From Flavisolibacter longurius (lineage in GTDB: Bacteria > Bacteroidota > Bacteroidia > Chitinophagales > Chitinophagaceae): a DNA stretch of 64,000 nt. Shown piece after piece: positions 43,601-51,032 of this stretch. The notes under the pieces are model-generated. The model searched no databases, had not been told where the DNA came from, and worked only from the letters and a program-made list of their open reading frames with translations. A program made the position numbers and the translations under genes. Location of the stretch: NCBI GenBank assembly GCA_013327885.1, contig JABUMY010000009.1, positions 124,001-188,000 on the forward strand. The letters are read 5' to 3'. Each line of letters starts with the position of its first letter. Positions within the stretch are counted from its first letter, which is position 1.

Positions 43601-44596
43601 TCCCTGACCGGGGATACTGCAGGGTCAATGGCCTGGAGCCAGCTTGCCATGAACCTCGACCGGCAGAACGGTGAAACAAGAAAGGCCAGGGTAAGCTTTA
43701 TTCATTGCTGGTTTATTGCCCACTGGCTCGTGCCCCACAAAGACCTGGTGCCCGTTGCTGGCAGGGGCGCAGATGCGGGGTTTGCATCGGGAGACATCAC
43801 GTTTGCCTGTTTTTGCCTTTCGCTGGAAGTGGTGCTGATGGTCACAGCCGGTATGCCTTTGCAGGAAATCGTTCAGAAAGCCGAAGCTTACCAAACCCGG
43901 AATAATTATATGGTACTGAACGCAAGGTTTCACCTGCTGCACGAGGTGCAGGTGGCAAAAGCCTTACAGGGACGTACAAAGTCGTTTACATCCTTGAGCG
44001 ACGCTGACCGGAACGAAGAAGAAGAGATTGCCAATATCTGCAACACCGAATTGTACAACCAGATTGGGTATTATTTTATCTCCAAGCAAAAGCTGCATGC
44101 GCATTTCGGTAATTGGAAAGAAGCAATAGCATGGGGAGAGAAAGCGGTGCCCGTGTTGCCGGCATTTGTGCACCAGCCTGGCCAGATTGACCTGGTGCAG
44201 TTTACCGTGCTGGCTGCTTTGTATGCTGCTGCAGAAGAAGACAGCGAGGAATCGCATTTGTACCAGGAAAAAGCAGATACCGGATTGAAATCAATGCAAG
44301 ATTGGACTGAGACTTGTCCCCAAAATTTTGCGCATAAACTGTGGTTACTTATCGGTATAAAACGAGGGTTGCTAGGCGATATGCAAGCTGCAGAACCATT
44401 GCTGCAAAAAGCAGCGTCCGCAGCAAAAGCAACCGGGTATTGGCATGACCAGGGCCTGGCTTTTGAGCACCTGGCAAGGATACAGGTGGAGGCAGGCCTG
44501 CCGTATGAGGTGGCTGCAAAAGCAGCCGTGGCCGCATACAAAAAATGGGGCGCTTTCGGTAAAGTCACTTATCTGCAAAAACTGTTTAACGTATAG
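40631..44596 (+). CDS. Soluble-adenylyl-cyclase-like protein: tandem cyclase domains, AAA ATPase, TPR
   Basis: About 1321 residues from the ATG at 40631; the open frame continues to 40343 but the extra residues are not protein-like. The first cyclase domain keeps both metal-binding Asp (D50 in LLWIDIRNF, D100 in FVGDGLMAAW) but lacks the Asn/Arg pair. The second lacks both Asp yet keeps K312 (MEEKQSN) and N382/R386 in VIGDVVNLSARM. The two together would form a single complete active site. A P-loop NTPase follows (GENGVGKTK at 476-484, ALVIVMDDAHLVD), then a long TPR-like helical region. This is the layout of mammalian sAC (ADCY10) and related bacterial proteins. It is cytoplasmic. Upstream, 40061-40630 shows no other gene. 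Confidence 0.9.
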   Translation: MDEKIASVRMQPDLALSFVPAALRRKYAGFPLRDRDLTEDESPATLLWIDIRNFSPLCNRLMKNVDTGVEQITDILNHHYDCVLNTIHRHGGEPLFFVGDGLMAAWFSDQYPPEEAIALAAACAFEILEEETVCDDRGDHLSKHAVIAYGECRLVEFEGVMGNRLYNFYGNAFSAIVAASKNVVPDRLLISNTALRYLGNEIKNIELEHDTSMLVEKPVTCLPPERPDVELTPAATKKLQSFLQQTLVFPLDAERLKWIAERRPVTVLFVRISHSAEKADINLKQLRESVALATPLVRKYDGLLNQVWMEEKQSNILICFGPPPSAHMDNPERCVSLALALQALLRKAGFANSMGLSTGTTYCGIIGNDILRQYTVIGDVVNLSARMAGAGSDHIFCDKNTFAACNKTVRFKPPVTQMLKGFADPIFLYEPEMVLPPTATKTIRQVSIGREAELAVLVDACQKAIAGQGSTVVVTGENGVGKTKLLEDFRGQSQAGAHRMFSAYGEAINRHTPYAIWTGIFSALFQLEDLSTLYHNAQLQAQLEARYGTKAGLLNAVLPIRLAESDEVKSLSERQRVVATHDFLLQVLKDESEKQALVIVMDDAHLVDEHSWQLLTAVSASLNHCLLVLSFLKSDDSAGVLSSLSNLRKIDLEELPDVAIEKLICAKLNTDSVEREVSQLVIRVAKGNPFFCIELIQSLLDQQWLRMEEGRCRFDASANLSLLSIPETVRGAVRRRIDQLDRGSRLTLKVASVVGNRFGGKVVDAIYPIKAERDWVPAYLTTAAKAGFLKSQVVDHMNGYLFSNATTFEVAYEMTLAEQRKFLHRETALWYETYFQHNLPPFYVRLAHHFLHAGEITKAVAYYEKEAIRLFRLGFVKQALAVGLEGVRLLGQEVDRDPALIGPAIMTHVGFISTYMQGRQIPALLHHKPLQNENTEKLVELLLELCPFAHQCQEAELFALMAILSLRRTLEEGNGPLAAEVYAMYAIIHKSLTGDTAGSMAWSQLAMNLDRQNGETRKARVSFIHCWFIAHWLVPHKDLVPVAGRGADAGFASGDITFACFCLSLEVVLMVTAGMPLQEIVQKAEAYQTRNNYMVLNARFHLLHEVQVAKALQGRTKSFTSLSDADRNEEEEIANICNTELYNQIGYYFISKQKLHAHFGNWKEAIAWGEKAVPVLPAFVHQPGQIDLVQFTVLAALYAAAEEDSEESHLYQEKADTGLKSMQDWTETCPQNFAHKLWLLIGIKRGLLGDMQAAEPLLQKAASAAKATGYWHDQGLAFEHLARIQVEAGLPYEVAAKAAVAAYKKWGAFGKVTYLQKLFNV

Positions 44597-44603
44597 GTAT
44601 GGG

Positions 44604-44626
44604 CGCTACTGCTCAATAGCGTTTGT
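44604..44626 (+). terminator. Weak terminator after the cyclase gene
   Basis: The 5-bp stem CGCTA / TAGCG is followed by TTTGTTT just after the cyclase stop. Short, so low confidence. Confidence 0.35.
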
Positions 44627-44640
44627 TTCTCCTGTATCGG

Positions 44641-44688
44641 CGAAGGGTCACGAAGGACACAAAGGTGACACAAGGAACACGAAGGGAG
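44641..44688. repeat. CACAAAGG/CACGAAGG-type imperfect tandem repeat
   Basis: About four degenerate units (CACGAAGGA, CACAAAGGTGA, CACAAGGAA, CACGAAGGG) fill the gap between the convergent cyclase and KAS III genes. A related CACA/GAGG-rich hairpin is at 54234-54299. Confidence 0.65.
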
Positions 44689-44691
44689 GCC

Positions 44692-45708
44692 TTATCCTGG
44701 TTCATTCCGTTGGAGCAGCATAGCGTTAGCATGCATATCAGGACCAAGGGCCAGCATCACCAGTTTGTCTTTTTCAATCACTGCATGTTCTTCGCACCAG
44801 GCCATGTTCAGGGCATGCGTTGCTACGGTAACATTGGCAAACAGGGCTATGGTAGAAATCACCTGTGCCGGTGCCGGCGAAAGATTGTTGCACCAGTATT
44901 CGATCAACACCTGCGAGGTTTGGTGCGGCATAAAACAAATATCATCTCCCGTTAGTCCCGTTTTTCTCAGCAGTCCGGTAACAGCACCTAAAGCCTCTTC
45001 TGCACCAAAGCTTTTAAAGCCATTCAGTCCTTGGGGAGTGATCTGGAAAAAATGCGGTGAATACACCGTGCCGTATCCCTGTATGGGTGGAAAGGCCGGT
45101 AGCGAGAGGCCATCGGTATACATCGTGCCGTAATACGATGAATCCGTGACAGTAAATTGGTCGGCTACATGCCATTTGCTGACATCATCGCTCATGGCAA
45201 TTAAGGCTGCGCCGGCACCATCGGCTGCACTGACCGATTGCGGTGTGTGGTAATCAACATTGCGGGTCCAGTTGCCGCCAATGCAAATGAGGATAGTGGC
45301 TGCATGGCCGGCTCTGATCAAACCATCCGCCAGCAAAAGACAGGAAGCATAATTAGAGTAATCATCACCGACAGGTATCACCCAGGTCTGTTTTGGCAAG
45401 CCTAATTCTTTGTGCACCTGTGTCAGCATGTTGGGCTGAACATAGGCACTGATGGAACCGATGCCGATCAATAAGTCGATGTCGGCTGCCGTTTTCCCAG
45501 CTTTTTCCATCGCCATTTTGGCGGCGGGTACCATGATGTCAATTAAGTCTTCGTTAGCGCCAAGCACATGTCTTTCGTTATACCCGTCAAACATGTTCTG
45601 GTTCGGGTTGTTTTGTTTCAGCCAGTCAAAAATGGGATCGTCGTTATAGCGGATCGTTGGCGGAACAGCCCATCCTGTTCCAATGATCCGGGGGCTTGTC
45701 TGCTTCAT
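44692..45708 (-). CDS. Beta-ketoacyl-ACP synthase III-like enzyme
   Basis: 338 residues from the ATG at 45708, which overlaps the preceding stop as ATGA. A start five codons upstream is possible. It has the KAS III/thiolase fold with a complete catalytic triad: C123 in YSNYASCLLLADG, H262 in FMPHQTS, and N292 in FANVTVATHAL. The N-terminal third is more divergent than housekeeping FabH (GWAVPPTIRYNDDPIFDWL). Translational coupling to an amino-acid-oxidase-like gene and a ThDP enzyme gene points to a secondary-metabolite role, such as acyl transfer to or condensation with an alpha-keto-acid-derived product, not fatty acid initiation. Substrate unknown. Confidence 0.88.
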   Translation of the reverse strand: MKQTSPRIIGTGWAVPPTIRYNDDPIFDWLKQNNPNQNMFDGYNERHVLGANEDLIDIMVPAAKMAMEKAGKTAADIDLLIGIGSISAYVQPNMLTQVHKELGLPKQTWVIPVGDDYSNYASCLLLADGLIRAGHAATILICIGGNWTRNVDYHTPQSVSAADGAGAALIAMSDDVSKWHVADQFTVTDSSYYGTMYTDGLSLPAFPPIQGYGTVYSPHFFQITPQGLNGFKSFGAEEALGAVTGLLRKTGLTGDDICFMPHQTSQVLIEYWCNNLSPAPAQVISTIALFANVTVATHALNMAWCEEHAVIEKDKLVMLALGPDMHANAMLLQRNEPG

Positions 45709-47405
45709 TCGTTGGTTATCCATTCAGGTTGAGGAATGTCAAATTTTCGCAACACCAGTTCTGCTGTTTGCAGTGCGCCTTCCACCCAGGTTTGGTTGGT
45801 AGAAAAAGCTTCGCCGCACACATAACAGGGAAAGCCCTCCACCGGCTGTATCATGTCGTGCAGCACTTCGCTGGATTTATAGCCCGAGTTCCAGAAATGA
45901 ACCGCGCCACCATACGGGTCGTCGCCCCAATCCATATAAGCCGCTTCCAGCGGTTCGGGTGCATCGGTTACGTTGTGCATGATCTGCAACTCGCGGTGCA
46001 TTTCCGTTACCATTGCTTTGGGTGCTTCGCACTGCTGCCAGTTTTGCTCCAGTCGTTTCTGCCAATCTTCTTTCACGCCATTCCCCGCATGCGGCATTTC
46101 CTTGCGTTCAAACTTTAGTGTTGTGTCTTTATTGCTGTAATCATCGTCGCCTTTGGGCATTGATCGCAAACCGGCCCAGAAGTCAGAGCTGATCGCATCG
46201 TTGTATACCATCAGGATGGCGTTTTGGTTTTTTGGCTTCCCATCAGTACTGCCGTTTTCAACACCCCAGTAATAGCACTGGCGAATGGGCAGGTCGGTAA
46301 GCGAACGGCCTTTATCCACGGCCTCTTTTTGCCACCAAGGCCGGTCGTAAGCAATGAACATTTTGTAAAGAGGGATCGGGATTACGGCACCCATCATGTT
46401 GCGGACCCGTTCAGCCGTTTTTTTTGTTGGATCGAACAGCGGCCCTTTCTGCTCTAACAGAGACAAACTCCTTTTCGGCATGGACAGCACAAGGGCTCTT
46501 GCCGTTTGAGAGCCTTCATCATTTCGGAAGCGCAGCGTAACACCGTTGCTGTTATCGGAAAGTGTGGCTTCCTCAAAGGAAGTGAGCCAGGTTTCCAACC
46601 CAATCTGTCCACCCGCTTCTTCAAATTCTTTCTGCAGGTTCCACACAACTGCATCATAACCGTCGTTGAGCAGGTAATATTTTACATCGGGAGTGAAGTC
46701 ATAATACTCGCAAATGGCATCTACGGCATTGGTGTTGTAGCCAAGGCAATCGTAGCCTACCGTGGTAACAGCAAGCAGGTAAGCTTCGTGGCTTAGCTGT
46801 GCTGCCACCAGGTTCCAGAAACCATGCTTGTACAGCGGCACGTCATCCACAACCTGTTTGCTGAGGAACTCACGCAGTGCCGGCCCTGTATGTTTTTGAA
46901 TATCCGGGAATAATTTCTCTACCGCATACCCCAAAAAATTATCCGCCGTGTTTTTTGGACTGACATCTTTTTTCAGCCAGGCAATTTCATCTGGGGCCAG
47001 GTTGTAAGGCAATTTATCGGGGTCGGAAAGATCGCTCACCCGCAGTTGCTTTCCTCTTAAATACAAAATGTTGTGTGGCTCCGTTACCGCCTGCTCGTGT
47101 CGTGGAAGGTTCAATTTGTTTTCTACCAGCGACCGCACGATGGTTTGCGAAGAAACATAACGCATGCCGCCGATCTCGCAAATAATGTTGGGAAGGCCCG
47201 GCGCTTTTGCTGACAGCAGCCGGCCGCCAATCCGGTCGCTGCCTTCAAACAAGGCAATTTTCAGGTGGCCTCTTTCCACCTGCCATTTTTTTAAAAGGGC
47301 AGAATGCTTCGGGCCATCCAGCAACAGCCGCCAGGCGGTGTACACACCCGAAACGCCACCACCCACAATGGCAATGTCGTAGTCGGGTAAAATTCGGGTA
47401 TTCAT
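45705..47405 (-). CDS. Flavin amine oxidase, probably an L-amino-acid oxidase
   Basis: A 566-residue FAD-dependent oxidoreductase of the amine oxidase family. The Rossmann motif IAIVGGGVSGVYTAW is at 11-25, E54 in FEGSDRIGGRL binds the ribose, and CEIGGMRYVSS supplies R82. That Arg corresponds to the substrate-carboxylate Arg of L-amino-acid oxidases and tryptophan monooxygenase. The C-terminal FAD segment is CYVCGEAFSTNQTWVEGALQTAELVL. No signal peptide is present, so it acts in the cytoplasm. It lies 10 bases after the ThDP gene and overlaps the KAS III gene by 4. A reasonable role is making an aromatic alpha-keto acid for the ThDP partner. Alternatives are decarboxylating or amide-forming monooxygenases. 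Confidence 0.88.
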   Translation of the reverse strand: MNTRILPDYDIAIVGGGVSGVYTAWRLLLDGPKHSALLKKWQVERGHLKIALFEGSDRIGGRLLSAKAPGLPNIICEIGGMRYVSSQTIVRSLVENKLNLPRHEQAVTEPHNILYLRGKQLRVSDLSDPDKLPYNLAPDEIAWLKKDVSPKNTADNFLGYAVEKLFPDIQKHTGPALREFLSKQVVDDVPLYKHGFWNLVAAQLSHEAYLLAVTTVGYDCLGYNTNAVDAICEYYDFTPDVKYYLLNDGYDAVVWNLQKEFEEAGGQIGLETWLTSFEEATLSDNSNGVTLRFRNDEGSQTARALVLSMPKRSLSLLEQKGPLFDPTKKTAERVRNMMGAVIPIPLYKMFIAYDRPWWQKEAVDKGRSLTDLPIRQCYYWGVENGSTDGKPKNQNAILMVYNDAISSDFWAGLRSMPKGDDDYSNKDTTLKFERKEMPHAGNGVKEDWQKRLEQNWQQCEAPKAMVTEMHRELQIMHNVTDAPEPLEAAYMDWGDDPYGGAVHFWNSGYKSSEVLHDMIQPVEGFPCYVCGEAFSTNQTWVEGALQTAELVLRKFDIPQPEWITNE

Positions 47406-47415
47406 AAACGTTAGG

Positions 47416-49266
47416 TTAATTGAGTTTGGTTAATTTTTTAGCAGGCTTGGGGCCGTATAGCGGGTTGTAATATGGCGGAATGGATGCTTTGTTGATCGCT
47501 GCAATGATCACCTGCGGCACGCCGTCCGTATTGGCCCGTTTCAGAACACCGGGCATCACGGCTTCAAGTTCTGCCGGTGAGCTGACTGTATAGGCATCAG
47601 CACCCAGGCTTTTGGCAAACATCGCCAGGTCGGGGTTGCCCAGTTGGTAGAGCTCTTCCCATACAGCAGGATTTTCGTTGTCGTGCGCAAAATGGTCCAT
47701 GCCCTGGCTAACCATCGAAAGGTTGTTATCGAACAGCACCAGCCAAATGGCGCCGATCTTGTATTGACAGGCAGTGGACACTTCGGTGCCCTGCATGAGG
47801 AAGGCGCCGTCGCCGACAATACCAATGCAGGTATTGTTCGGACAGCCAATCTTGGCGCCGATCACAGCACCAACGCCAAAGCCCATGGGCCCCATCGACA
47901 GCGACGTAAAGATTGCCCCCGGCGGCTGCACGGACAGGTAGTGCACCGACCAACCAACACAGTTACCGGCATCCACAAAGATCTTGCTGTCGGCCGGCAA
48001 GGTTTCCTGCAATACCCGCATGAGAGCTGCCGGTTCCGCCGGGCTGGCTGTTGACGCATACGCATCCGGGTCGCTGAACGGGCTGTTCTTTTTTAGTTGC
48101 GCAATCAAGTCTTTTCGCTCCTGAACGCTGTTGCTATCCGCGGGGAATTCGGGCATCAGTTGCGCCATGTCGTTTATAAAAGCGCCGGCTTCCCCGGCAA
48201 TGCCCTGCGTTACTTCAAACGAACGGGCAATAATTTTTGGGTTGATATCGACCTGGATAAAAACAGCTCCTGTGCCTTTGGGTGCCAGGAGAGGCAGCCA
48301 GGAGTTTGTTGACAATTCTCCTAAAGAAGACCCGATTACCAGGAGTCCATCGTAATGCGGTTCTTCCGTTGTTAAATAATGATAAGGCCAAAGAGAATCG
48401 GCGATGCCGTAAACCCGTAATGAAAGCGGGTGATTTTCGGGAAAGATTCCTTTTCCGTCGGCTGTGCTCATCACCGGGATGCCATAGGTCTCTACAAAGG
48501 TCAAAAGATTGTTGTAGGTCTCTTTGTCTCTTAATGCCTCCCTGCAGCCATTTCCCAGGAAAAACAAAGGCCTTTTGCAAGCCAGGAAAGACTGCATGGC
48601 CATTTTTACTTCTGGCAGGGGAGCACCTGTGGCGTTAACACGGTAGGCAGTTGTTTTGGTAGCCATTTGCGTATCGGCCAATGGTTCCAGCGTCACGTTC
48701 ACTGGCAGGCTGAGATGAACGGCTTGCCGCGGTAGAGAAAGAGCCGTGCGGAAGGCCTGCTTTAAAATGGTTTGTGCATCGGTACTGCTTTCGATCATAC
48801 TGCTGTAACCTGTTGCAGCGGCAAACACGGAGTTGATGTTTAAACTGCCGCCAACACCTTCCTGCAGGTAGCCCATGCCGATAAAGCGTTGGTCGATCTC
48901 GCCGCTGATGAGAAGGAGCGCCGAGCCGTCCGCTTGCGCATTCATCACGCCAGTGAGAGCATTGGTGGCGCCGGGTCCCGTGGTCACCACTACAACGCCA
49001 ATTTTTCCCGTTGCCCGGTAATAGCCATCGGCAATGTATGCGGCGCCTGTTTCCTGTCGGCAGATAATGTACTGGATGGCGTCCACATTGTTCTTCAGGT
49101 CTACCAAAAAATTCATCAGTCCACCGCCCGGGATGCCAAACACAAACTGCACTCCCTCCAGCTTTAAATAATGTATAAGCATGTCGCCAACGGTTGGCAA
49201 TGCAGGCGGCTGCACTTCTTTCACTGTTTTGCTGACGGCGGTGCCAGGCACTGTGTTGCTGTCCAT
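47416..49266 (-). CDS. ThDP-dependent enzyme, acetolactate synthase-like
   Basis: A 616-residue three-domain ThDP enzyme. The Pyr domain has VQFVFGIPGGGL and the catalytic E72 in CRQETGAAYIADGYYRATG. A central domain follows. The PP domain has GDGA at 485-488 and the Mg/ThDP DNN at 513-515 in WLVLFDNNLSMV. The stretch GPMGFGVGAVIGAKIG is typical of the acetolactate synthase/glyoxylate carboligase branch. No small regulatory subunit gene and no ilv genes are adjacent. It instead leads an operon with a flavin amine oxidase and a KAS III-like gene, so a specialised acyloin-forming carboligase is more likely than branched-chain amino acid synthesis. Confidence 0.92.
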   Translation of the reverse strand: MDSNTVPGTAVSKTVKEVQPPALPTVGDMLIHYLKLEGVQFVFGIPGGGLMNFLVDLKNNVDAIQYIICRQETGAAYIADGYYRATGKIGVVVVTTGPGATNALTGVMNAQADGSALLLISGEIDQRFIGMGYLQEGVGGSLNINSVFAAATGYSSMIESSTDAQTILKQAFRTALSLPRQAVHLSLPVNVTLEPLADTQMATKTTAYRVNATGAPLPEVKMAMQSFLACKRPLFFLGNGCREALRDKETYNNLLTFVETYGIPVMSTADGKGIFPENHPLSLRVYGIADSLWPYHYLTTEEPHYDGLLVIGSSLGELSTNSWLPLLAPKGTGAVFIQVDINPKIIARSFEVTQGIAGEAGAFINDMAQLMPEFPADSNSVQERKDLIAQLKKNSPFSDPDAYASTASPAEPAALMRVLQETLPADSKIFVDAGNCVGWSVHYLSVQPPGAIFTSLSMGPMGFGVGAVIGAKIGCPNNTCIGIVGDGAFLMQGTEVSTACQYKIGAIWLVLFDNNLSMVSQGMDHFAHDNENPAVWEELYQLGNPDLAMFAKSLGADAYTVSSPAELEAVMPGVLKRANTDGVPQVIIAAINKASIPPYYNPLYGPKPAKKLTKLN

Positions 49267-49570
49267 AATCTTTTATTTATCCGTAAATGGTTACGAAAGA
49301 ATTTGGTGGTGCAGGTTAGAACAGGATCAACATGGGGCACAAATCAGGTGATGCCTTTTGGGCAATTCTATGCAGGTTAGCTTCTGTAAAACAGGGTAGG
49401 AGGTATAAGGGCTAGCCTTGCATTAAAACTTTCAGTAAGATAACCAGATGACATGAGAAAAGCAATTTTGAAAAGGGGAGAGTAGAATAATAAGTAAGCA
49501 ATGTGTAACAGAAAGCGTTCGTTCGGTTTTGACAAATCTTTTTGTGGGTCGAACGCAATGCCCAAAATGG

Positions 49571-49605
49571 AAAAAGCCTCGCCGTTTTTGCCGGCAAGGC
49601 TTTTT
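49571..49605 (-). terminator. Terminator downstream of tRNA-Gln
   Basis: On the minus strand AAAAAGCCT..GCCG pairs with CGGC..AGGCTTTTT around an A-rich loop, directly after the tRNA 3' end. The rest of 49267-49570 shows nothing that I can support as a gene. Confidence 0.8.
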
Positions 49606-49606
49606 G

Positions 49607-49677
49607 TTGAGCTACTAGGATTCGAACCTAGACAGACAGAACCAAAATCTGTAGTGCTACCGTTACACCATAGCTCA
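49607..49677 (-). tRNA. tRNA-Gln (anticodon TTG)
   Basis: A 71-base cloverleaf. The acceptor arms TGAGCTA / TAGCTCA pair perfectly. The anticodon loop is in CAGATTTTGGTTCTG (anticodon TTG), and the T-arm is CTAGGTTCGAATCCTAG. The discriminator is A, and CCA is not encoded (the sequence continues CAAAAAG). Confidence 0.95.
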
Positions 49678-49817
49678 ATCCGAAAGGAGTGCAAAAATAA
49701 AGGGAGTTAGAAAACGAGCCAAATTTTTTCTTGAAATTTCTTTACCAAATAGTTGTGAATGAACCCTGTTTGTTTTTGCCCTCCCTATTTTCCGCTGCAA
49801 AAGGGGAGGAATAACGT

Positions 49818-50450
49818 TTACGGAAGCACAAGGTAGTGCTGCCCGTTCTCGTAGTCTTTTTCCAGCGCATCAAAAATCACCTGCAGGTGATTTTCATTGC
49901 CCAGGAAGTCGGCGTTGGACGCATCCACAAAAAGCGTTTTCAGGTTGTGCTGTTTAATGTAATGCGTGTAGGTTTCCTGGATGCTGAACAGGTAATCATC
50001 CGGAATGCTTTGCTCGTATTGCCGTCCGCGCTTGCGGATGTTTTGCTGCAGGCGGTTTACCGGCGCATGCAGGTAGATCAGAATATCGGGCTGCAGCAAC
50101 TGCTGGTGAATGATCTCGAACAAGCGCTGGTACAGCCTGAACTCGTCATCAGGCAGGTTTACTTTGGCAAACAGCAAACATTTGGTAAAAAGATAATCCG
50201 AGATGGTAACGGTTTGAAAAAGGTCTTTTTGTTGGATCAGGTCTTTTAATTGCTTGAAGCGTTCGGCCATAAAAAACAGCTCCAACGGAAAGGCGTACTG
50301 TTTGGGATCTTCGTAAAACTTGGGCAGGAACGGATTGTCGGCAAACTGCTCCAGCACCAGCCTTGCATTGTAATGCTTTGCCAGTAAGTTGGAAAGCGTG
50401 GTTTTGCCGGCGCCGATATTGCCTTCTATCGTGATAAAGGAATATTTCAT
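49818..50450 (-). CDS. Deoxynucleoside kinase (deoxyadenosine/deoxyguanosine kinase family)
   Basis: 210 residues from the ATG at 50450 (MKYSFITIEGNIGAGKTTL); the frame is open further upstream with non-family sequence. The P-loop GNIGAGKTT is at 10-18. FMAERFKQLKDLIQ, ISDYLFTKCLLFAKVNL and the lid-like region IRKRGRQYEQSI fit the dNK family, which phosphorylates purine or pyrimidine deoxynucleosides in salvage. VDASNADFLGNENHLQVIFD near the end is typical of the bacterial dAdo/dGuo kinases. It lies 38 bases downstream of folK on the same strand, so cotranscription is likely. Confidence 0.93.
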   Translation of the reverse strand: MKYSFITIEGNIGAGKTTLSNLLAKHYNARLVLEQFADNPFLPKFYEDPKQYAFPLELFFMAERFKQLKDLIQQKDLFQTVTISDYLFTKCLLFAKVNLPDDEFRLYQRLFEIIHQQLLQPDILIYLHAPVNRLQQNIRKRGRQYEQSIPDDYLFSIQETYTHYIKQHNLKTLFVDASNADFLGNENHLQVIFDALEKDYENGQHYLVLP

Positions 50451-50488
50451 TTTAGAGCCGGCAAAATAAAAGATGTTGCCGCAATTGG

Positions 50489-50971
50489 TTATTGAAACTT
50501 TTGCACAGCCAGCGTATCGGGACAATCTTTCAGCAACTGCGCCACGGTTTTTTGCAAAACGGGGTGAAGGAGCGAAGGCGCTATTTCGGCCAGCGGCACC
50601 AACACAAAGCGCCGGTTCTGGAGCTGCGGATGTGGTACCACCAGGTTTTCTTGGCGGACAATGTCCAAATTAAAAAACAGGATGTCAATATCGATCACCC
50701 TGGGTCCATACTTTATGGTACGTACCCGGCCCAATTCATTTTCTATGGCCAATGCCTGTTGAAGAAGGGTGGATGCGTCCAGCGCTGTTTCAATGGCAAT
50801 CACCTGGTTTAAAAAATCGTCCTGGTCTTCGAGGCCCCAGGCTGCTGTTTGGTAAACCGACGATTGTTGCAGGATGTTGCCGCAGGATGTTGCTATCCGT
50901 TCCCTTGCCTGCTGAAGCACTGCCAGCCGGTTGCCCCTGTTGCTGCCAATCAGTAAATATGCTGTATTCAT
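50489..50971 (-). CDS. folK: 2-amino-4-hydroxy-6-hydroxymethyldihydropteridine pyrophosphokinase
   Basis: Folate-pathway HPPK: transfers pyrophosphate from ATP to 6-hydroxymethyl-dihydropterin. The start is the ATG at 50971 (MNTAYLLIGSNRGNRLAVLQ), giving 160 residues; the upstream open frame is basic, non-family sequence. Key features are the pterin/ATP region SVYQTAAWGLEDQDDFLNQV and the diagnostic RTIKYGPRVIDIDILFFNL with the two Mg-binding Asp. VPHPQLQNRRFVLVPLAEI follows. It is divergent from sppA with 61 bases between the starts, and upstream of the deoxynucleoside kinase gene. Confidence 0.97.
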   Translation of the reverse strand: MNTAYLLIGSNRGNRLAVLQQARERIATSCGNILQQSSVYQTAAWGLEDQDDFLNQVIAIETALDASTLLQQALAIENELGRVRTIKYGPRVIDIDILFFNLDIVRQENLVVPHPQLQNRRFVLVPLAEIAPSLLHPVLQKTVAQLLKDCPDTLAVQKFQ

Positions 50972-51003
50972 CGCTATTGCTGCCTGTGGCGTCAAATATC
51001 TCT

Positions 51004-51011
51004 TATTTTTG
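51004..51011 (+). promoter_or_regulatory. Putative -7 element of sppA
   Basis: TATTTTTG matches TAnnTTTG 21 bases before the sppA ATG, implying a very short leader. Confidence 0.45.
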
Positions 51012-51032
51012 CCGATTGAAATTTTCCAACGC

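Noticed and set aside
44692-45708. Housekeeping FabH for fatty acid initiation
   Set aside because: It is translationally coupled to an amine oxidase gene and a ThDP enzyme gene, with no fab genes nearby and a divergent N-terminus.
47416-49266. ilvB of branched-chain amino acid synthesis
   Set aside because: No ilvN, ilvC or leu genes adjoin it and its operon partners are unrelated to that pathway, although activity alone cannot be excluded.
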